Shown here one piece after another: positions 8,991 to 17,535 of a stretch of DNA of 64,000 bases. Position 1 is the stretch's first letter, and each line of letters opens with the position of its first letter. The translations under genes and the position numbers were made by a program. The notes beneath the pieces were generated by a model. It did not search any database. It was not told the DNA's origin and saw only the letters and a program-made list of their open reading frames with translations. Source of the DNA: an uncultured delta proteobacterium (GTDB lineage Bacteria > Myxococcota_A > Polyangia > Polyangiales > Polyangiaceae); the NCBI GenBank assembly GCA_903892415.1, contig CAITIQ010000344.1, forward strand, positions 1-64,000. Direction: 5' to 3'.

Positions 8991-9602
8991 TTGAGTGATC
9001 CGGTGGATGAGGAAGCCTTCGTCAAGAGGCTTCAGGCGCGCGATGAAGCTGCGTTCAACGAGCTGGTACTGGCGTACGAGCGCCGGGTATTTGCGCTCGT
9101 TTTCCGCATGCTCGGGCGACGCGAAGAGGCGGAAGACCTAGCGCAAGAAGTGTTCGTGCAGGTGTTCAAGGCCATCGATCAGTTCCGCGGTGAGTCCAAG
9201 CTGTCGACCTGGATTTACCGAATCGCGGTGAACCTCTGTAAGAATCGCACGAAGTACCTTTCGCGCCGGCACGCAGGCTCTGAAGACGACGTGGACGCGA
9301 TGGCCGATCGGGCGCCGCTTTCGAGTGCAAAGGGCGTCAGCGTCGGCGATGTGGGCCGGCCCGACGAGCTGGTCGAGGGCATGCAACTCGAGGTCGTGGT
9401 GAAACGCGCAATCGCACAGATTGACACCGACTTTCGGCAGGTGCTGATCCTGCGAGACGTCGAGGACATGTCGTACGAGGAAATCGCTAGCGTCACCGGG
9501 TTGGCTGAGGGCACCGTCAAGAGCCGCATCCATCGCGCACGCGCGCAGCTTCGAGCGCTGGTCGAGCGTGCGCTCGGTGAAAAATTGAGAGGCATCCCAT
9601 GA
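8991..9602 (+). CDS. ECF-family RNA polymerase sigma factor (RpoE-like)
   Basis: 203 residues with a TTG start; GGAG lies about 8 bases upstream. Region 2 is seen at about 25-92 (AFNELVLAYERRVFALVFRM, EEAEDLAQEVFVQVFKAI, LSTWIYRIAVNLCKNR) and region 4 at about 140-190 (FRQVLILRDVEDMSYEEIA, LAEGTVKSRIHRAR). It has no region 1.1 or 3, as expected for group 4 sigma factors. Its stop overlaps the next start (ATGA), so it is translationally coupled to the small membrane protein at 9599, a candidate regulator of its activity. The target regulon is unknown. Confidence 0.93.
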   Translation: MSDPVDEEAFVKRLQARDEAAFNELVLAYERRVFALVFRMLGRREEAEDLAQEVFVQVFKAIDQFRGESKLSTWIYRIAVNLCKNRTKYLSRRHAGSEDDVDAMADRAPLSSAKGVSVGDVGRPDELVEGMQLEVVVKRAIAQIDTDFRQVLILRDVEDMSYEEIASVTGLAEGTVKSRIHRARAQLRALVERALGEKLRGIP

Positions 9603-10036
9603 GCGACGAGAAGGACGAAGAACTTCCCCCGTCCGGCCCGTCGTCCGGCGAACCGATCTCTGGCACGCCTCGTTCGGATGACGACGTGAAGGCGCTGATT
9701 AAACGCGCCATGGCATCGGCAAAGGCGCCGGTCCGTGTCTCAGAAGCAGAGGAGGACCTTCCGCCCGAAGAAGACGACGGTGTGCTCGATGAGGTCGACC
9801 TAAAAGACGCGCTGCGTGGCGCGCTACGTCCGCCCTCGGGCTCGGTAGCGCCGTCGCTCTTGCGCGGGGTTCAAAAGAAGCTGCGTGTGCGCTCCAAGGG
9901 CAAATTCTACGGGGACGGCTGGAGCACAGCACAGTCGCCGCGCTCGACCTACCTCGTGAGTAGCTTGCTCATGTTGCTGTTGATCGGCGTCGTCTTTTTC
10001 GCCCTGGTGCCTTGGAGTTCAGCGAAGCTGCCTTGA
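9599..10036 (+). CDS. Sigma-factor-coupled single-pass membrane protein, candidate anti-sigma
   Basis: 145 residues, overlapping the ECF sigma gene by ATGA. The N-terminal 65 residues are acidic and Pro/Ser-rich. A short helical region (DDDVKALIKRAMA; DLKDALRGALRPP; SLLRGVQKKLRVRSKGKFY) precedes a single membrane segment at about 117-138, and only a few residues follow it. Thus almost all of the protein is cytoplasmic and could bind the sigma factor. It lacks the HxxxCxxC zinc anti-sigma motif. The segment LLRGVQKKLRxRSxGKFYxDGWST recurs, as I recall, in other myxobacterial proteins next to ECF sigma genes. The anti-sigma role is inferred from position and topology. Confidence 0.6.
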   Translation: MSDEKDEELPPSGPSSGEPISGTPRSDDDVKALIKRAMASAKAPVRVSEAEEDLPPEEDDGVLDEVDLKDALRGALRPPSGSVAPSLLRGVQKKLRVRSKGKFYGDGWSTAQSPRSTYLVSSLLMLLLIGVVFFALVPWSSAKLP

Positions 10037-10075
10037 GCCTGAAGACGGAAACCTGCTACCTGTAGCGACACCCCA

Positions 10076-10519
10076 ATGGCGATGCAGCAAGTACCGGGAG
10101 CGAACCTGAGCAACGAGGAAGTCCTCTTCGAAGGAAAGCCCGCCTTGATCCACTCGATGGCCGCGCTGCTCCTGGTAATCGTTACTCTTGGACTCGCGGC
10201 GGCGTTCTTTTGGTTCAAGCGCGGCGGCGTTCACTACCGCATCACCAATCAGCGCATCGTGATCGATAGAGGCATCCTGTCGAAGAAGATGGAGCAGCTC
10301 GACCTCTATCGTATCCAGGACTTCACGGTGGAGCGCCCGCTCGGCCAGCGCATGATGGGAACTGGAAACATTCGGCTCAGCACCTTTGACAAGACCACGC
10401 CCACAGTCGAGCTCGTCGGACTGAAGACAGACGTGGTCATGCTGTACGAGGTCATGCGGCGCGCGGTCGAGGCCAACAAGACGTCGCGCGGTGTTCGCAC
10501 CGTGGACTACGAGAGCTGA
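10076..10519 (+). CDS. Bacterial PH-domain (bPH2/YdbT-like) membrane protein
   Basis: 147 residues. An N-terminal segment with LSNEEVLFEGKPALIHS leads into one or two membrane passes at about 26-47. The bacterial PH domain follows at about 50-135, with the typical strand pattern HYRITNQRIVIDRGILSKKMEQLDLYRIQDFTVERPLGQRMMG. This matches the DUF304/bPH_2 family. These proteins sit in the inner membrane and probably bind lipids or partner proteins. It ends one base before the sdhC start, so it may be co-transcribed with sdhCAB. Confidence 0.85.
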   Translation: MAMQQVPGANLSNEEVLFEGKPALIHSMAALLLVIVTLGLAAAFFWFKRGGVHYRITNQRIVIDRGILSKKMEQLDLYRIQDFTVERPLGQRMMGTGNIRLSTFDKTTPTVELVGLKTDVVMLYEVMRRAVEANKTSRGVRTVDYES

Positions 10520-10520
10520 C

Positions 10521-11321
10521 GTGCAAGCTGACCACGCCAACTCGCCTGCCACCGCCGAGGAGTTGAAGCAGCTCGCGAAGGGCCGGCGCAGATTCTTGAT
10601 GAAGAAGTTGCACTCGCTTTCGGGCGTGGTGCCGGTCGGCCTGTTCATGGTCTTCCATCTTTGGACCAACGCTCGAGCGCTCAATGGCCAGGCCAGCTTC
10701 GATTCGGGCGTTGAGCAAATCCAGGAGATGCCGTTTCTGCCGGTCCTGGAGTTCGGCCTGATTCTGCTGCCTCTGGCGTTCCACGCCCTGTACGGGGTGA
10801 AGCTTGCGTTCGAGGCTCGTCCAAACGTTGGCAATTACCCATTCAATCGCAACTGGATGTTCCTGGCCCAGCGTGTGACCGGCGTCGCGGCGTTTGCCTT
10901 TCTAATTTGGCATTTGTACGAATTTTGGTTTCAGAAGTGGACCGGCAACCTCGAGCCGGCAGGCTTCTATCCAGAGCTTTGCGAGAGCCTGTCGGCAACG
11001 CGTGCCGGTGTTCCACTCAACGCCCTCGCCTACGTTTTCGGAATCGCAGCGTGCGTGTTCCACTTCACCAACGGCCTCTGGGGCTTCTGCTTCTCCTTCG
11101 GCATCACCGTGAGTCGAAGGGCGCAACGGCTCTCGGCGACCGTCTTTGGTCTCCTGGGCGTAATGTTGTTCTTCCTCGGGGCAAACACGGCGATCTACTT
11201 CGCAACCGGTTCGCGGATCGCTCTCTTTGGTCGAGCGCCGGGTAGCAAGTCGGCTCAGGTGTTGAGGACGTGCCCCGACGTTCAACCTGCCAGCACCGAG
11301 ACCGCTGGAGAGGTGCGCTAA
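10521..11321 (+). CDS. sdhC: Succinate dehydrogenase/fumarate reductase cytochrome b subunit
   Basis: 266 residues from the GTG at 10521, directly after the preceding stop; a GTG at 10491 would overlap that gene. The protein shows five hydrophobic segments, as in the single-subunit diheme b558-type anchors of Bacillus and Wolinella, not the SdhC/SdhD pair of E. coli. Candidate heme ligands are the His in LFMVFHLWTNA, FHALYGV, AFLIWHLYEFW and CVFHFTNGLWGF. It anchors SdhAB in the inner membrane and exchanges electrons with menaquinone or ubiquinone. The sdhCAB order and 4-base spacing to sdhA support the call. Confidence 0.93.
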   Translation: MQADHANSPATAEELKQLAKGRRRFLMKKLHSLSGVVPVGLFMVFHLWTNARALNGQASFDSGVEQIQEMPFLPVLEFGLILLPLAFHALYGVKLAFEARPNVGNYPFNRNWMFLAQRVTGVAAFAFLIWHLYEFWFQKWTGNLEPAGFYPELCESLSATRAGVPLNALAYVFGIAACVFHFTNGLWGFCFSFGITVSRRAQRLSATVFGLLGVMLFFLGANTAIYFATGSRIALFGRAPGSKSAQVLRTCPDVQPASTETAGEVR

Positions 11322-11325
11322 TCGC

Positions 11326-13320
11326 ATGGCAACCAAGGTTTCGATTCGAAGCGATAGCGGTAAGTTGCGTCGGGTTGCCGTGGTGGGCGGCGGGCTCGCC
11401 GGCCTGATGACGGCCTTGAAGCTGGCCGAGGTGAACGTCCCCGTCGACATCTTCAGCTTGGTCCCGGTCAAGCGCTCTCACTCGGTGTGCGCCCAAGGTG
11501 GAATCAACGCCTCGGTCAACACGAAGGGCGAAGGGGACAGTCCCGACATTCACTTTGCTGAGACGGTCTACGGCGGTGATTTTCTGGCCAATCAGCCCCT
11601 AGTAAAGGGCATGGCGCAAGCCGCCCCGGACCTCGTCTACCTGCTCGATCGGATGGGTGTACCGTTCAATCGCACCCCCGAAGGACTGATCGACTTTCGT
11701 CGCTTTGGCGGCACGTTGTTCCACCGCACAGCCTATGCAGGCGCTACCACAGGCCAGCAGTTGCTCTATGCGCTCGACGAGCAAGTGCGCCGTTTTGAGA
11801 TGAAGCTCGCGTCGGATGAGCGTGGCCTGGCGATCCCGGGCGAGCCGTTGGTCCGTAAGCTCGAATACTGGGACTTCCTTGAAACGGTGCGTGACGACAG
11901 CGGCGTCTGCGTTGGGCTCGTGGCCCAAGACCTCAAGTCGATGGCGGTCAAGTCCTTCCCGTATGACGCTGTTGTGCTCGCCACCGGCGGTTGCGGTATC
12001 GTCTTCGGGAAGTCCACGCTGAGCGTTATCTGCACGGGGACGGCGGCAGCCAGCGCCTACTCACAGGGTGCAGTTTACGCGAATGGTGAGTTCATTCAGG
12101 TGCACCCCACGGCGATCCCTGGTGCGGACAAACTTCGGCTCATCTCCGAAAGCGCGCGTGGTGAGGGAGGTCGTGTTTGGGTGCCCAAAGACGCCACCGA
12201 CGCACGCGCACCGAAGGACATTCCCGAGAAAGAGCGCGACTACTTTCTGGAGCGGACGTACCCCGGTTACGGCAACCTCGTGCCGCGAGACATCGCTTCA
12301 CGGGCGATCTTCAAAACCTGTTTCCACGAGGGCCGCGGAATCCGGAACTCGAGCACGGGTAAAAACGAGCATGAGGTTTACCTAGATCTCTCGCACAAGG
12401 ACGAGAAGTTCCTCCGCTCGAAGCTCGCGGGGATCTTGGAGATCTACGAAAAGTTCGTCGGAGTCGATCCTTACAAGAACCCGATGAAAGTGTTCCCCGC
12501 GGTGCACTACTCGATGGGTGGGCTGTGGACCGACTTCGAGGCGACGGCGGATGGGCTTCCAGTTCAGGGTTCACCGCGCAATCACGCAACCAGCATCCCT
12601 GGGCTCTATGCGGTTGGTGAAGTGGACTACCAGTACCACGGTGCCAATCGGCTGGGCGCCAACTCGCTGCTCTCTTGCCTCTACGGCGGGACCCTCACCG
12701 GGCCTGCGGTGGCGAGCTATCGCGCAGCCATGGCTCGCAGCGCCTTCGACCTACCCAAGTCGATCTTCGACAAGGCGGAGAAACGTTGCCATGATGCGTT
12801 TGAGCAATCGCTCAAGCAAAACCAGGACTCCGACAAGGCTGAGAACCCCTACCTGCTGCATCAGGAGTTGGGTGAGCTGATGCTGCGTGATTGTACGATC
12901 GAGCGAGACAACGCAACTCTCGACAAAGTGATCGGCAGTTTGGGGGAGCTTGGAGAGCGCTATCAACAGGTGCGCTGTCCCGACCAGAGTCCCCGGGTGA
13001 ATCAGGGAGCACCCTTCGTTAGGCATCTCGGCAATATGTTGCGGTTATCCCGCGTGATCGCAGAGGGCGCACGCGCTCGCGATGAGAGCCGTGGCGCCCA
13101 CTTCAAGCCTGCCTTTGAGAATCGCAACGACGCAGACTGGCTCCGCACGACGCTAGCCTCGGCGAAGGAGGACGGCACCCCACGCTTTATTCGCGACTTC
13201 ACCTACGACTGCGCTGGCAAGAGCGTGAGCATCAACGACAAGGTTGATGTCAGCTTAGAGAAGCCTCGTGCCCGCAAGTACGAAGTTGCAGGAGCCGCCA
13301 GCAAAGGAGGCGCAGCTTGA
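11326..13320 (+). CDS. sdhA: Succinate dehydrogenase/fumarate reductase flavoprotein subunit
   Basis: 664 residues, within the 580-670 range for b558-linked enzymes. The FAD-binding fold begins at RVAVVGGGLAGLMTA (about 15-30). The covalent-flavin His lies in SHSVCAQGGINAS, followed by DSPDIHFAETVYGGDF. Substrate-side motifs include HPTAIP, SARGEGGRVW, HYSMGG and GANRLGANSLLSCLYGG. It oxidises succinate to fumarate in the TCA cycle (or the reverse). Gene order and the overlap with sdhB support a single operon. Nothing is missing by eye. Confidence 0.96.
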   Translation: MATKVSIRSDSGKLRRVAVVGGGLAGLMTALKLAEVNVPVDIFSLVPVKRSHSVCAQGGINASVNTKGEGDSPDIHFAETVYGGDFLANQPLVKGMAQAAPDLVYLLDRMGVPFNRTPEGLIDFRRFGGTLFHRTAYAGATTGQQLLYALDEQVRRFEMKLASDERGLAIPGEPLVRKLEYWDFLETVRDDSGVCVGLVAQDLKSMAVKSFPYDAVVLATGGCGIVFGKSTLSVICTGTAAASAYSQGAVYANGEFIQVHPTAIPGADKLRLISESARGEGGRVWVPKDATDARAPKDIPEKERDYFLERTYPGYGNLVPRDIASRAIFKTCFHEGRGIRNSSTGKNEHEVYLDLSHKDEKFLRSKLAGILEIYEKFVGVDPYKNPMKVFPAVHYSMGGLWTDFEATADGLPVQGSPRNHATSIPGLYAVGEVDYQYHGANRLGANSLLSCLYGGTLTGPAVASYRAAMARSAFDLPKSIFDKAEKRCHDAFEQSLKQNQDSDKAENPYLLHQELGELMLRDCTIERDNATLDKVIGSLGELGERYQQVRCPDQSPRVNQGAPFVRHLGNMLRLSRVIAEGARARDESRGAHFKPAFENRNDADWLRTTLASAKEDGTPRFIRDFTYDCAGKSVSINDKVDVSLEKPRARKYEVAGAASKGGAA

Positions 13321-14102
13321 GCGACGAAACGAGCATCACCAACGCCAAGCGACGTGTTCGCCTCAAGGTTCTGCGTCAGGATTCGCGCGAAGCGACGGAT
13401 AGCAAACGCTGGGAAGAGTTCGAGGTGGACTGGCTTCCACAAATGAACGTGAACAGCTGCCTGGAGCAAATCCGCCGTTTTCCCAAGACCTCCGCCGGAA
13501 AGGTAGTTTCGCCTGTGGCATGGGAAGCTGCATGCCTCGAGGAGGTGTGTGGTTCTTGCACGATGATCGTCAACGGTCGCGTGCGCCAGGCTTGCTCCAC
13601 GCTCGTGGACTCGCTGCCTGCGGACGAGCCGATCGTGCTCGAGCCGTTGACGAAGTTTCCGCTCGAACGCGACCTTGTCGTCGATCGGTCGCGAATGTTT
13701 GATGCGCTGAAACAGGTGAAGGCCTGGGTTTCACTCGACGGCACGCACGCCTTGGGCCCAGGCCCTCGAGAGTCGCAACAGCAACAGGAGGAGCGCTACG
13801 CGCTGGCGCGCTGTATGTCGTGTGGCTCATGCCTTGAAGCTTGTCCCCAATATGCAGAAGAGAACTCCTTCATCGGAGCTGCTGCGATCAGCCAAGCGCG
13901 TCTCTTCAATCTGAGTGCCACCGGCAAGTCGGACCGCGTCGCTCGGCTCGAATCCCTCATGGGGGAGGGTGGGGTGGCGGATTGCGGGAAAGCACAAGTC
14001 TGTGTCGAGGTTTGTCCCAAGGAAATTCCCTTGGTGGACTCGATCGCCGAGATGTCGCGCGACACGACCAAGCACCTACTGTTTGGTTGGTTACTCAAGT
14101 AA
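13317..14102 (+). CDS. sdhB: Succinate dehydrogenase/fumarate reductase iron-sulfur subunit
   Basis: 261 residues; the TTG start overlaps the sdhA stop (TTGA). The N-terminal ferredoxin domain has the 2Fe-2S Cys set in ACLEEVCGSCTMIVNGRVRQAC. The C-terminal domain carries CMSCGSCLEACPQY for a 4Fe-4S cluster and CGKAQVCVEVCPKEIPLVDS for the remaining clusters. It conducts electrons from FAD in SdhA to heme and quinone in SdhC. It is convergent with a lipoprotein gene that ends 14 bases away; no separate hairpin terminator is evident there. Confidence 0.95.
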   Translation: MSDETSITNAKRRVRLKVLRQDSREATDSKRWEEFEVDWLPQMNVNSCLEQIRRFPKTSAGKVVSPVAWEAACLEEVCGSCTMIVNGRVRQACSTLVDSLPADEPIVLEPLTKFPLERDLVVDRSRMFDALKQVKAWVSLDGTHALGPGPRESQQQQEERYALARCMSCGSCLEACPQYAEENSFIGAAAISQARLFNLSATGKSDRVARLESLMGEGGVADCGKAQVCVEVCPKEIPLVDSIAEMSRDTTKHLLFGWLLK

Positions 14103-14116
14103 CCAAGCAGCCACGC

Positions 14117-15130
14117 TCAATCACAAACCGCATCTCCCGAGACACAAACACCCGCCGAGGCGATCACTCCGCCCTGGCAGATAGCGCCCTCACCGGCGCA
14201 GTTCGGCAGGTTTGGATCGCATAACTGAAGGCAGGTGCCCGTCTGGTAGCTGCAGATGAACCCTTCAGCACATGGGCACGGCTGGCAGGTCGTACCGTCG
14301 CCAACAGGGACACAGCTCGTCGTGCCTGATGATTCCCGAACGATCGTGCAGCTCTCGCCGGTCTCGCAATCGTCGCCCAACAACGTGCACGGCTTGGTTG
14401 GCACGCACACCGGAACCTGAACCTCTGCAGCAGCTTCGCTCGAGCTATCGAAAAGAGGCTGAAGCGCACAGAAGGTCGTGACGTCGGGACAGCCGGCGTC
14501 CAAATCCCCGCAGCAGAACGGCTTGCACTGACCAACGGGAGCGGGGCCCGCCCCACCTTCATTCACTGCCTCGACGGTGAGCACACAGCCAAAGCCCTCG
14601 GCGCATTCGGCGCTGGAGCCGCAGACTTCACCATCAAGTTTTGCGCCCGTCGCGGCGCACACACTCTTTGCGACGCCGGCCTCGGTAGCGATCTTGCAGC
14701 TGAGGGCGGCTGGCGCACCACCTTCGCCGGGAGACCCGCCCTCACCTGTGCCGCCGCTTGGGCTCGAGCCGGCGTTGCCCCCGGCGCTGCCAGCACCAGT
14801 GCCGATTCCACCCTGTCCACCGATTCCACCGATTCCCCCGGCGCCACTTCCACCAACACCACCGGTACCACCATCGGTTTGAACACAGCCGCCGGTCTCA
14901 CCGGGAACGCAGCCGTCTTCACTCAGCCCACAATACGAGGCGTAGGTGAATTTGCCTGGCGGCGCAGCGCCGCCGCCTCCTCCGCCAGCCGCTGAGGTAT
15001 TGGCTGAACTTTCACCGCCAAAACCGCCTAGACCGCCGAAGCCTCCGCTGGAACTGAAGTCCGCTCCGAACGCGCCGCACGCAGTGAGGACCGAGGCAAC
15101 AACCAAAGGTGGGGCAAAGCGGTAATTCAT
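14117..15130 (-). CDS. Cys-rich, Gly-rich lipoprotein of unknown function
   Basis: 337 residues from the ATG at 15130. The signal peptide ends VLTAC (Cys18). A stalk of Gly/Ser/Asn runs (SSGGFGGLGGFGGES, later a second GGxGG-rich stretch between about 70 and 125) precedes and flanks many Cys. The C-terminal half repeats patterns such as CGSSAECAEGFGCV, CKPFCCGDLDAGC, DDCETGESCTIV and CQPCPCAEGFICSYQTGTC. This is a disulfide-rich extracellular fold like small EGF-like or Dickkopf-like modules. No catalytic residue is seen. Similar stalked Cys-rich lipoproteins occur elsewhere in this window (1766, 57828). Likely displayed on the cell surface. Confidence 0.75.
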   Translation of the reverse strand: MNYRFAPPLVVASVLTACGAFGADFSSSGGFGGLGGFGGESSANTSAAGGGGGGAAPPGKFTYASYCGLSEDGCVPGETGGCVQTDGGTGGVGGSGAGGIGGIGGQGGIGTGAGSAGGNAGSSPSGGTGEGGSPGEGGAPAALSCKIATEAGVAKSVCAATGAKLDGEVCGSSAECAEGFGCVLTVEAVNEGGAGPAPVGQCKPFCCGDLDAGCPDVTTFCALQPLFDSSSEAAAEVQVPVCVPTKPCTLLGDDCETGESCTIVRESSGTTSCVPVGDGTTCQPCPCAEGFICSYQTGTCLQLCDPNLPNCAGEGAICQGGVIASAGVCVSGDAVCD

Positions 15131-15449
15131 AGGTGACCAGCGAAGGTAAGGATCCGAGGGTAGCACTGATTCAAGGGTGGGGCCCCGCCGAGGCGTGTGG
15201 GCAGCACTTCGGCGACTCGATAGGTTCCTAGTCACAGTTCGTGCCGTGGCTCCTCGAGCATGGCGCCAGCCCAAATGCACGGAACCGTGGTCTTGCCGGG
15301 AGGCTTGCCGTGACATCGGTGTCCGATTGGGCCGTACGCCTGACACGCACCTTTGCGGCAACGCTTCATGATAGAGTCCACGGCGGCTGACCCAGGGAGT
15401 GGGTCGCCCGTCGAGATGGCCCAGCTCGAGCCAAATGGAAGAGGTCCTG
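15131..15449 (+). other. 319-base divergent intergenic region
   Basis: It separates two lipoprotein genes transcribed away from each other. I see no RNA gene or strong hairpin. The only reading frame of note is a 45-codon Cys-rich one on the minus strand (15232-15369) without a clear ribosome binding site; it is discussed under findings. The promoters of both flanking genes must lie here, but I could not identify convincing -35/-10 elements. Confidence 0.4.
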
Positions 15450-16091
15450 ATGCGATCACCCAAACGACTTTCTTTGACCCTAGGCTTGGCCGCATTGGCC
15501 GGCTGTCCCGATCCCCAAGGCCAGTTCGATGCGTTCGGCGAACGATACGCAGCCATCAACGACCAGGGCGGCGCTGCCACTGGCGGCGGGGGTAGTGCCG
15601 AGTGCAGTGCACCGGCGGTTGGAGAGGCCGACGGAAAGTATCTCTTCACGCTTTCCGCCAATTTGAGCCCCGAAAAGGCGTTCGCCCTCGATGTGACCAT
15701 GACCACCAAAGAGGGCACTGACGGCCTCCTGCTCGACTTGGAGCTTCAGCCGCTCTCGAAGGATGATCAGAAGACTCCCGTCGGGGACCCCTTGGTCTAC
15801 TCCGACCTCGAGGTGGCCGCGGATGGCAGCTTCGATTGGGACCTGGGAGCCATGGTTACGCTGATTGGTGAAGCCAATCCCGTGACGGGTGCAGACGTCG
15901 AGACCTCGCTGGGCATCCAAGGTGACCTCTGCTCGAACTCCCCTGACTTCGTCTGCGGAAGTGCCACCGGCATCGTAACCAAGCCGCTCAACATGTTCGA
16001 CCTCGCGGGGTCGACGTTCACGTTCCAGAAGTACGAGGGAACGATTCCCTCGCCGCTGCTCAACTGTGCCAAAGACCCCGCTGTCTACTGA
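15450..16091 (+). CDS. Lipoprotein of unknown function preceding the FadL-type porin
   Basis: 213 residues from the ATG at 15450, with GAAGAGG shortly upstream. The signal peptide ends ALAGC (Cys19). A short Gly-rich stretch is followed by a beta-rich domain (CSAPAVGEADGKYLFTLSANL; LEVAADGSFDWDLGAMVTL) with four further Cys. I do not recognise the domain. It is 16 bases upstream of the FadL-family porin gene and probably co-transcribed, so it may assist that porin or share its substrate; this is inference from position. Confidence 0.7.
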   Translation: MRSPKRLSLTLGLAALAGCPDPQGQFDAFGERYAAINDQGGAATGGGGSAECSAPAVGEADGKYLFTLSANLSPEKAFALDVTMTTKEGTDGLLLDLELQPLSKDDQKTPVGDPLVYSDLEVAADGSFDWDLGAMVTLIGEANPVTGADVETSLGIQGDLCSNSPDFVCGSATGIVTKPLNMFDLAGSTFTFQKYEGTIPSPLLNCAKDPAVY

Positions 16092-16107
16092 CCTCACAGG
16101 AAGACCC

Positions 16108-17535
16108 ATGCGCACCTTGAACAAACTCAGTCGTCGGCACAGTCGTTGGCTCGTGCCCGCCATCCTTGCTTCGGGCGGATCGTTGTTTCTCGTGGAGGAC
16201 GCGCAAGCCGCAGGCTTTGCCACGGCGCGCTTCGGCGGCGAACACGGACATCCCACGACCGAAAATGCCACGGCCATCTACTACAATCCGGCGGGTATCG
16301 CAGAGGACTCCCCAGATCTCGAAGAGAAGGACTGGCGCGTAAAGGTCTTCGTCGATGGCACGTTGGCCCTCCGCTGGGCGAGCTGGAGCCACGTTGCAAG
16401 TGCGACCGACGCCACTGAACCGGCGGGGAAACCAGCGGCAAACTCGGGAGAAGCCACGCTGTTCAACGTTGCGACGGCGCCCATGATTGGAGCGACGTTT
16501 CAGATCGAGAACTTCGGTTTTGGCCTCGGCTTCTTCGTGCCCTTCGGTGGAGCCTCCTCGTGGGACAAGAACGAGGCGTACCAAGACGACCCTGATTTCG
16601 CTGGCCCCTACGACGGCCCGCAGCGTTGGCACACGATCGACGGGACGTTGCGCTCACTCTACATCTCCGCAGCTGCCGCCTACGACATCCTTGATCGGGT
16701 GAGTATCGGCGCTTCATTCAACATGATCCGCTCGGAAGTGAACACCGTGCGAGCGCGCGAACCATCGGGCTCGAACAGCGTCAGTGGCGAGGGCCGCGCG
16801 CTGATCGACGTCAATGGTTGGAACGCCTCTTTTGGCGTTGGTGTGATCGGCGAGGTCGCGAAGAACAAGGTCTGGATTGGCATGTCGTACCAGTCGCAAC
16901 CCGGCCTCGGAGACATGGCGCTCAATGGCACGCTCGACAGCAACTACGGCGGGAACACGAGCCAAGACAACATCAAGCTGATCCAAGCTCTTCCCGACAT
17001 CTTCCGGCTCGGCGTCCGCGCCCGCCCGATCAAGACCGTGGAGATGCGCGTCTTCGGTGACTACACAAACTGGGGCACCTTCAAGAGCCAATGCATCATT
17101 CCCGAAGCTGCGGATGATTGTCCTGTGAATGAGGACGGAAGCACAGTCGAAGGAACCGAGAATCCTCCGCTGGTGAACATCGTCCGCAATTGGGGCCCGT
17201 CTTTTGGTATCCGCGGCGGCGGCTCCTACTGGGTCGTTCCAGAAATCGAGTTGTTCCTCGGTGGTGGCTACGACTCGAACGCCGTTCCCGACTCGACGTT
17301 GGAGCCTGCGCTGACCGACTTCCAGAAGGCTTCGCTAGCGGGCGGACTCCGGTTCCAGGTCGGTCAAACCTTCGCGATGGCGCTTTCTTACACGCACCTC
17401 TTTTACATCGAGCGCGACACAGCTGGAGAAAGCGTGCTGCCAGAGCTGCAACAACCCTCAAGAACGCCTGACGCGGGGGGCCAGTACAACCAAACGCTCG
17501 GCGTAATCAACACGAACATTCAGCTCTCTTTCTGA
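16108..17535 (+). CDS. FadL/OMPP1/TodX-family outer membrane transport protein
   Basis: 475 residues from the ATG at 16108, preceded by AGGAAGA. A signal peptide ends near DAQA. The mature start AGFATARFGGEHGHPTTENATAIYYNPAGIA shows the family's hallmark (Ala-Gly-Phe ... Asn-Pro-Ala-Gly near the plug). A long series of alternating beta strands follows, and it ends in a Phe (NTNIQLSF), as expected for a BAM-assembled barrel. The family takes up hydrophobic molecules such as long-chain fatty acids or aromatics. The following DsbA-like gene starts on its stop codon (TGATG), suggesting one operon. Confidence 0.9.
   Translation: MRTLNKLSRRHSRWLVPAILASGGSLFLVEDAQAAGFATARFGGEHGHPTTENATAIYYNPAGIAEDSPDLEEKDWRVKVFVDGTLALRWASWSHVASATDATEPAGKPAANSGEATLFNVATAPMIGATFQIENFGFGLGFFVPFGGASSWDKNEAYQDDPDFAGPYDGPQRWHTIDGTLRSLYISAAAAYDILDRVSIGASFNMIRSEVNTVRAREPSGSNSVSGEGRALIDVNGWNASFGVGVIGEVAKNKVWIGMSYQSQPGLGDMALNGTLDSNYGGNTSQDNIKLIQALPDIFRLGVRARPIKTVEMRVFGDYTNWGTFKSQCIIPEAADDCPVNEDGSTVEGTENPPLVNIVRNWGPSFGIRGGGSYWVVPEIELFLGGGYDSNAVPDSTLEPALTDFQKASLAGGLRFQVGQTFAMALSYTHLFYIERDTAGESVLPELQQPSRTPDAGGQYNQTLGVINTNIQLSF

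Noticed and set aside
10019..10834. 271-codon minus-strand frame over the PH-domain and sdhC genes
   Set aside because: Both sense-strand genes have clear family motifs; this frame does not.
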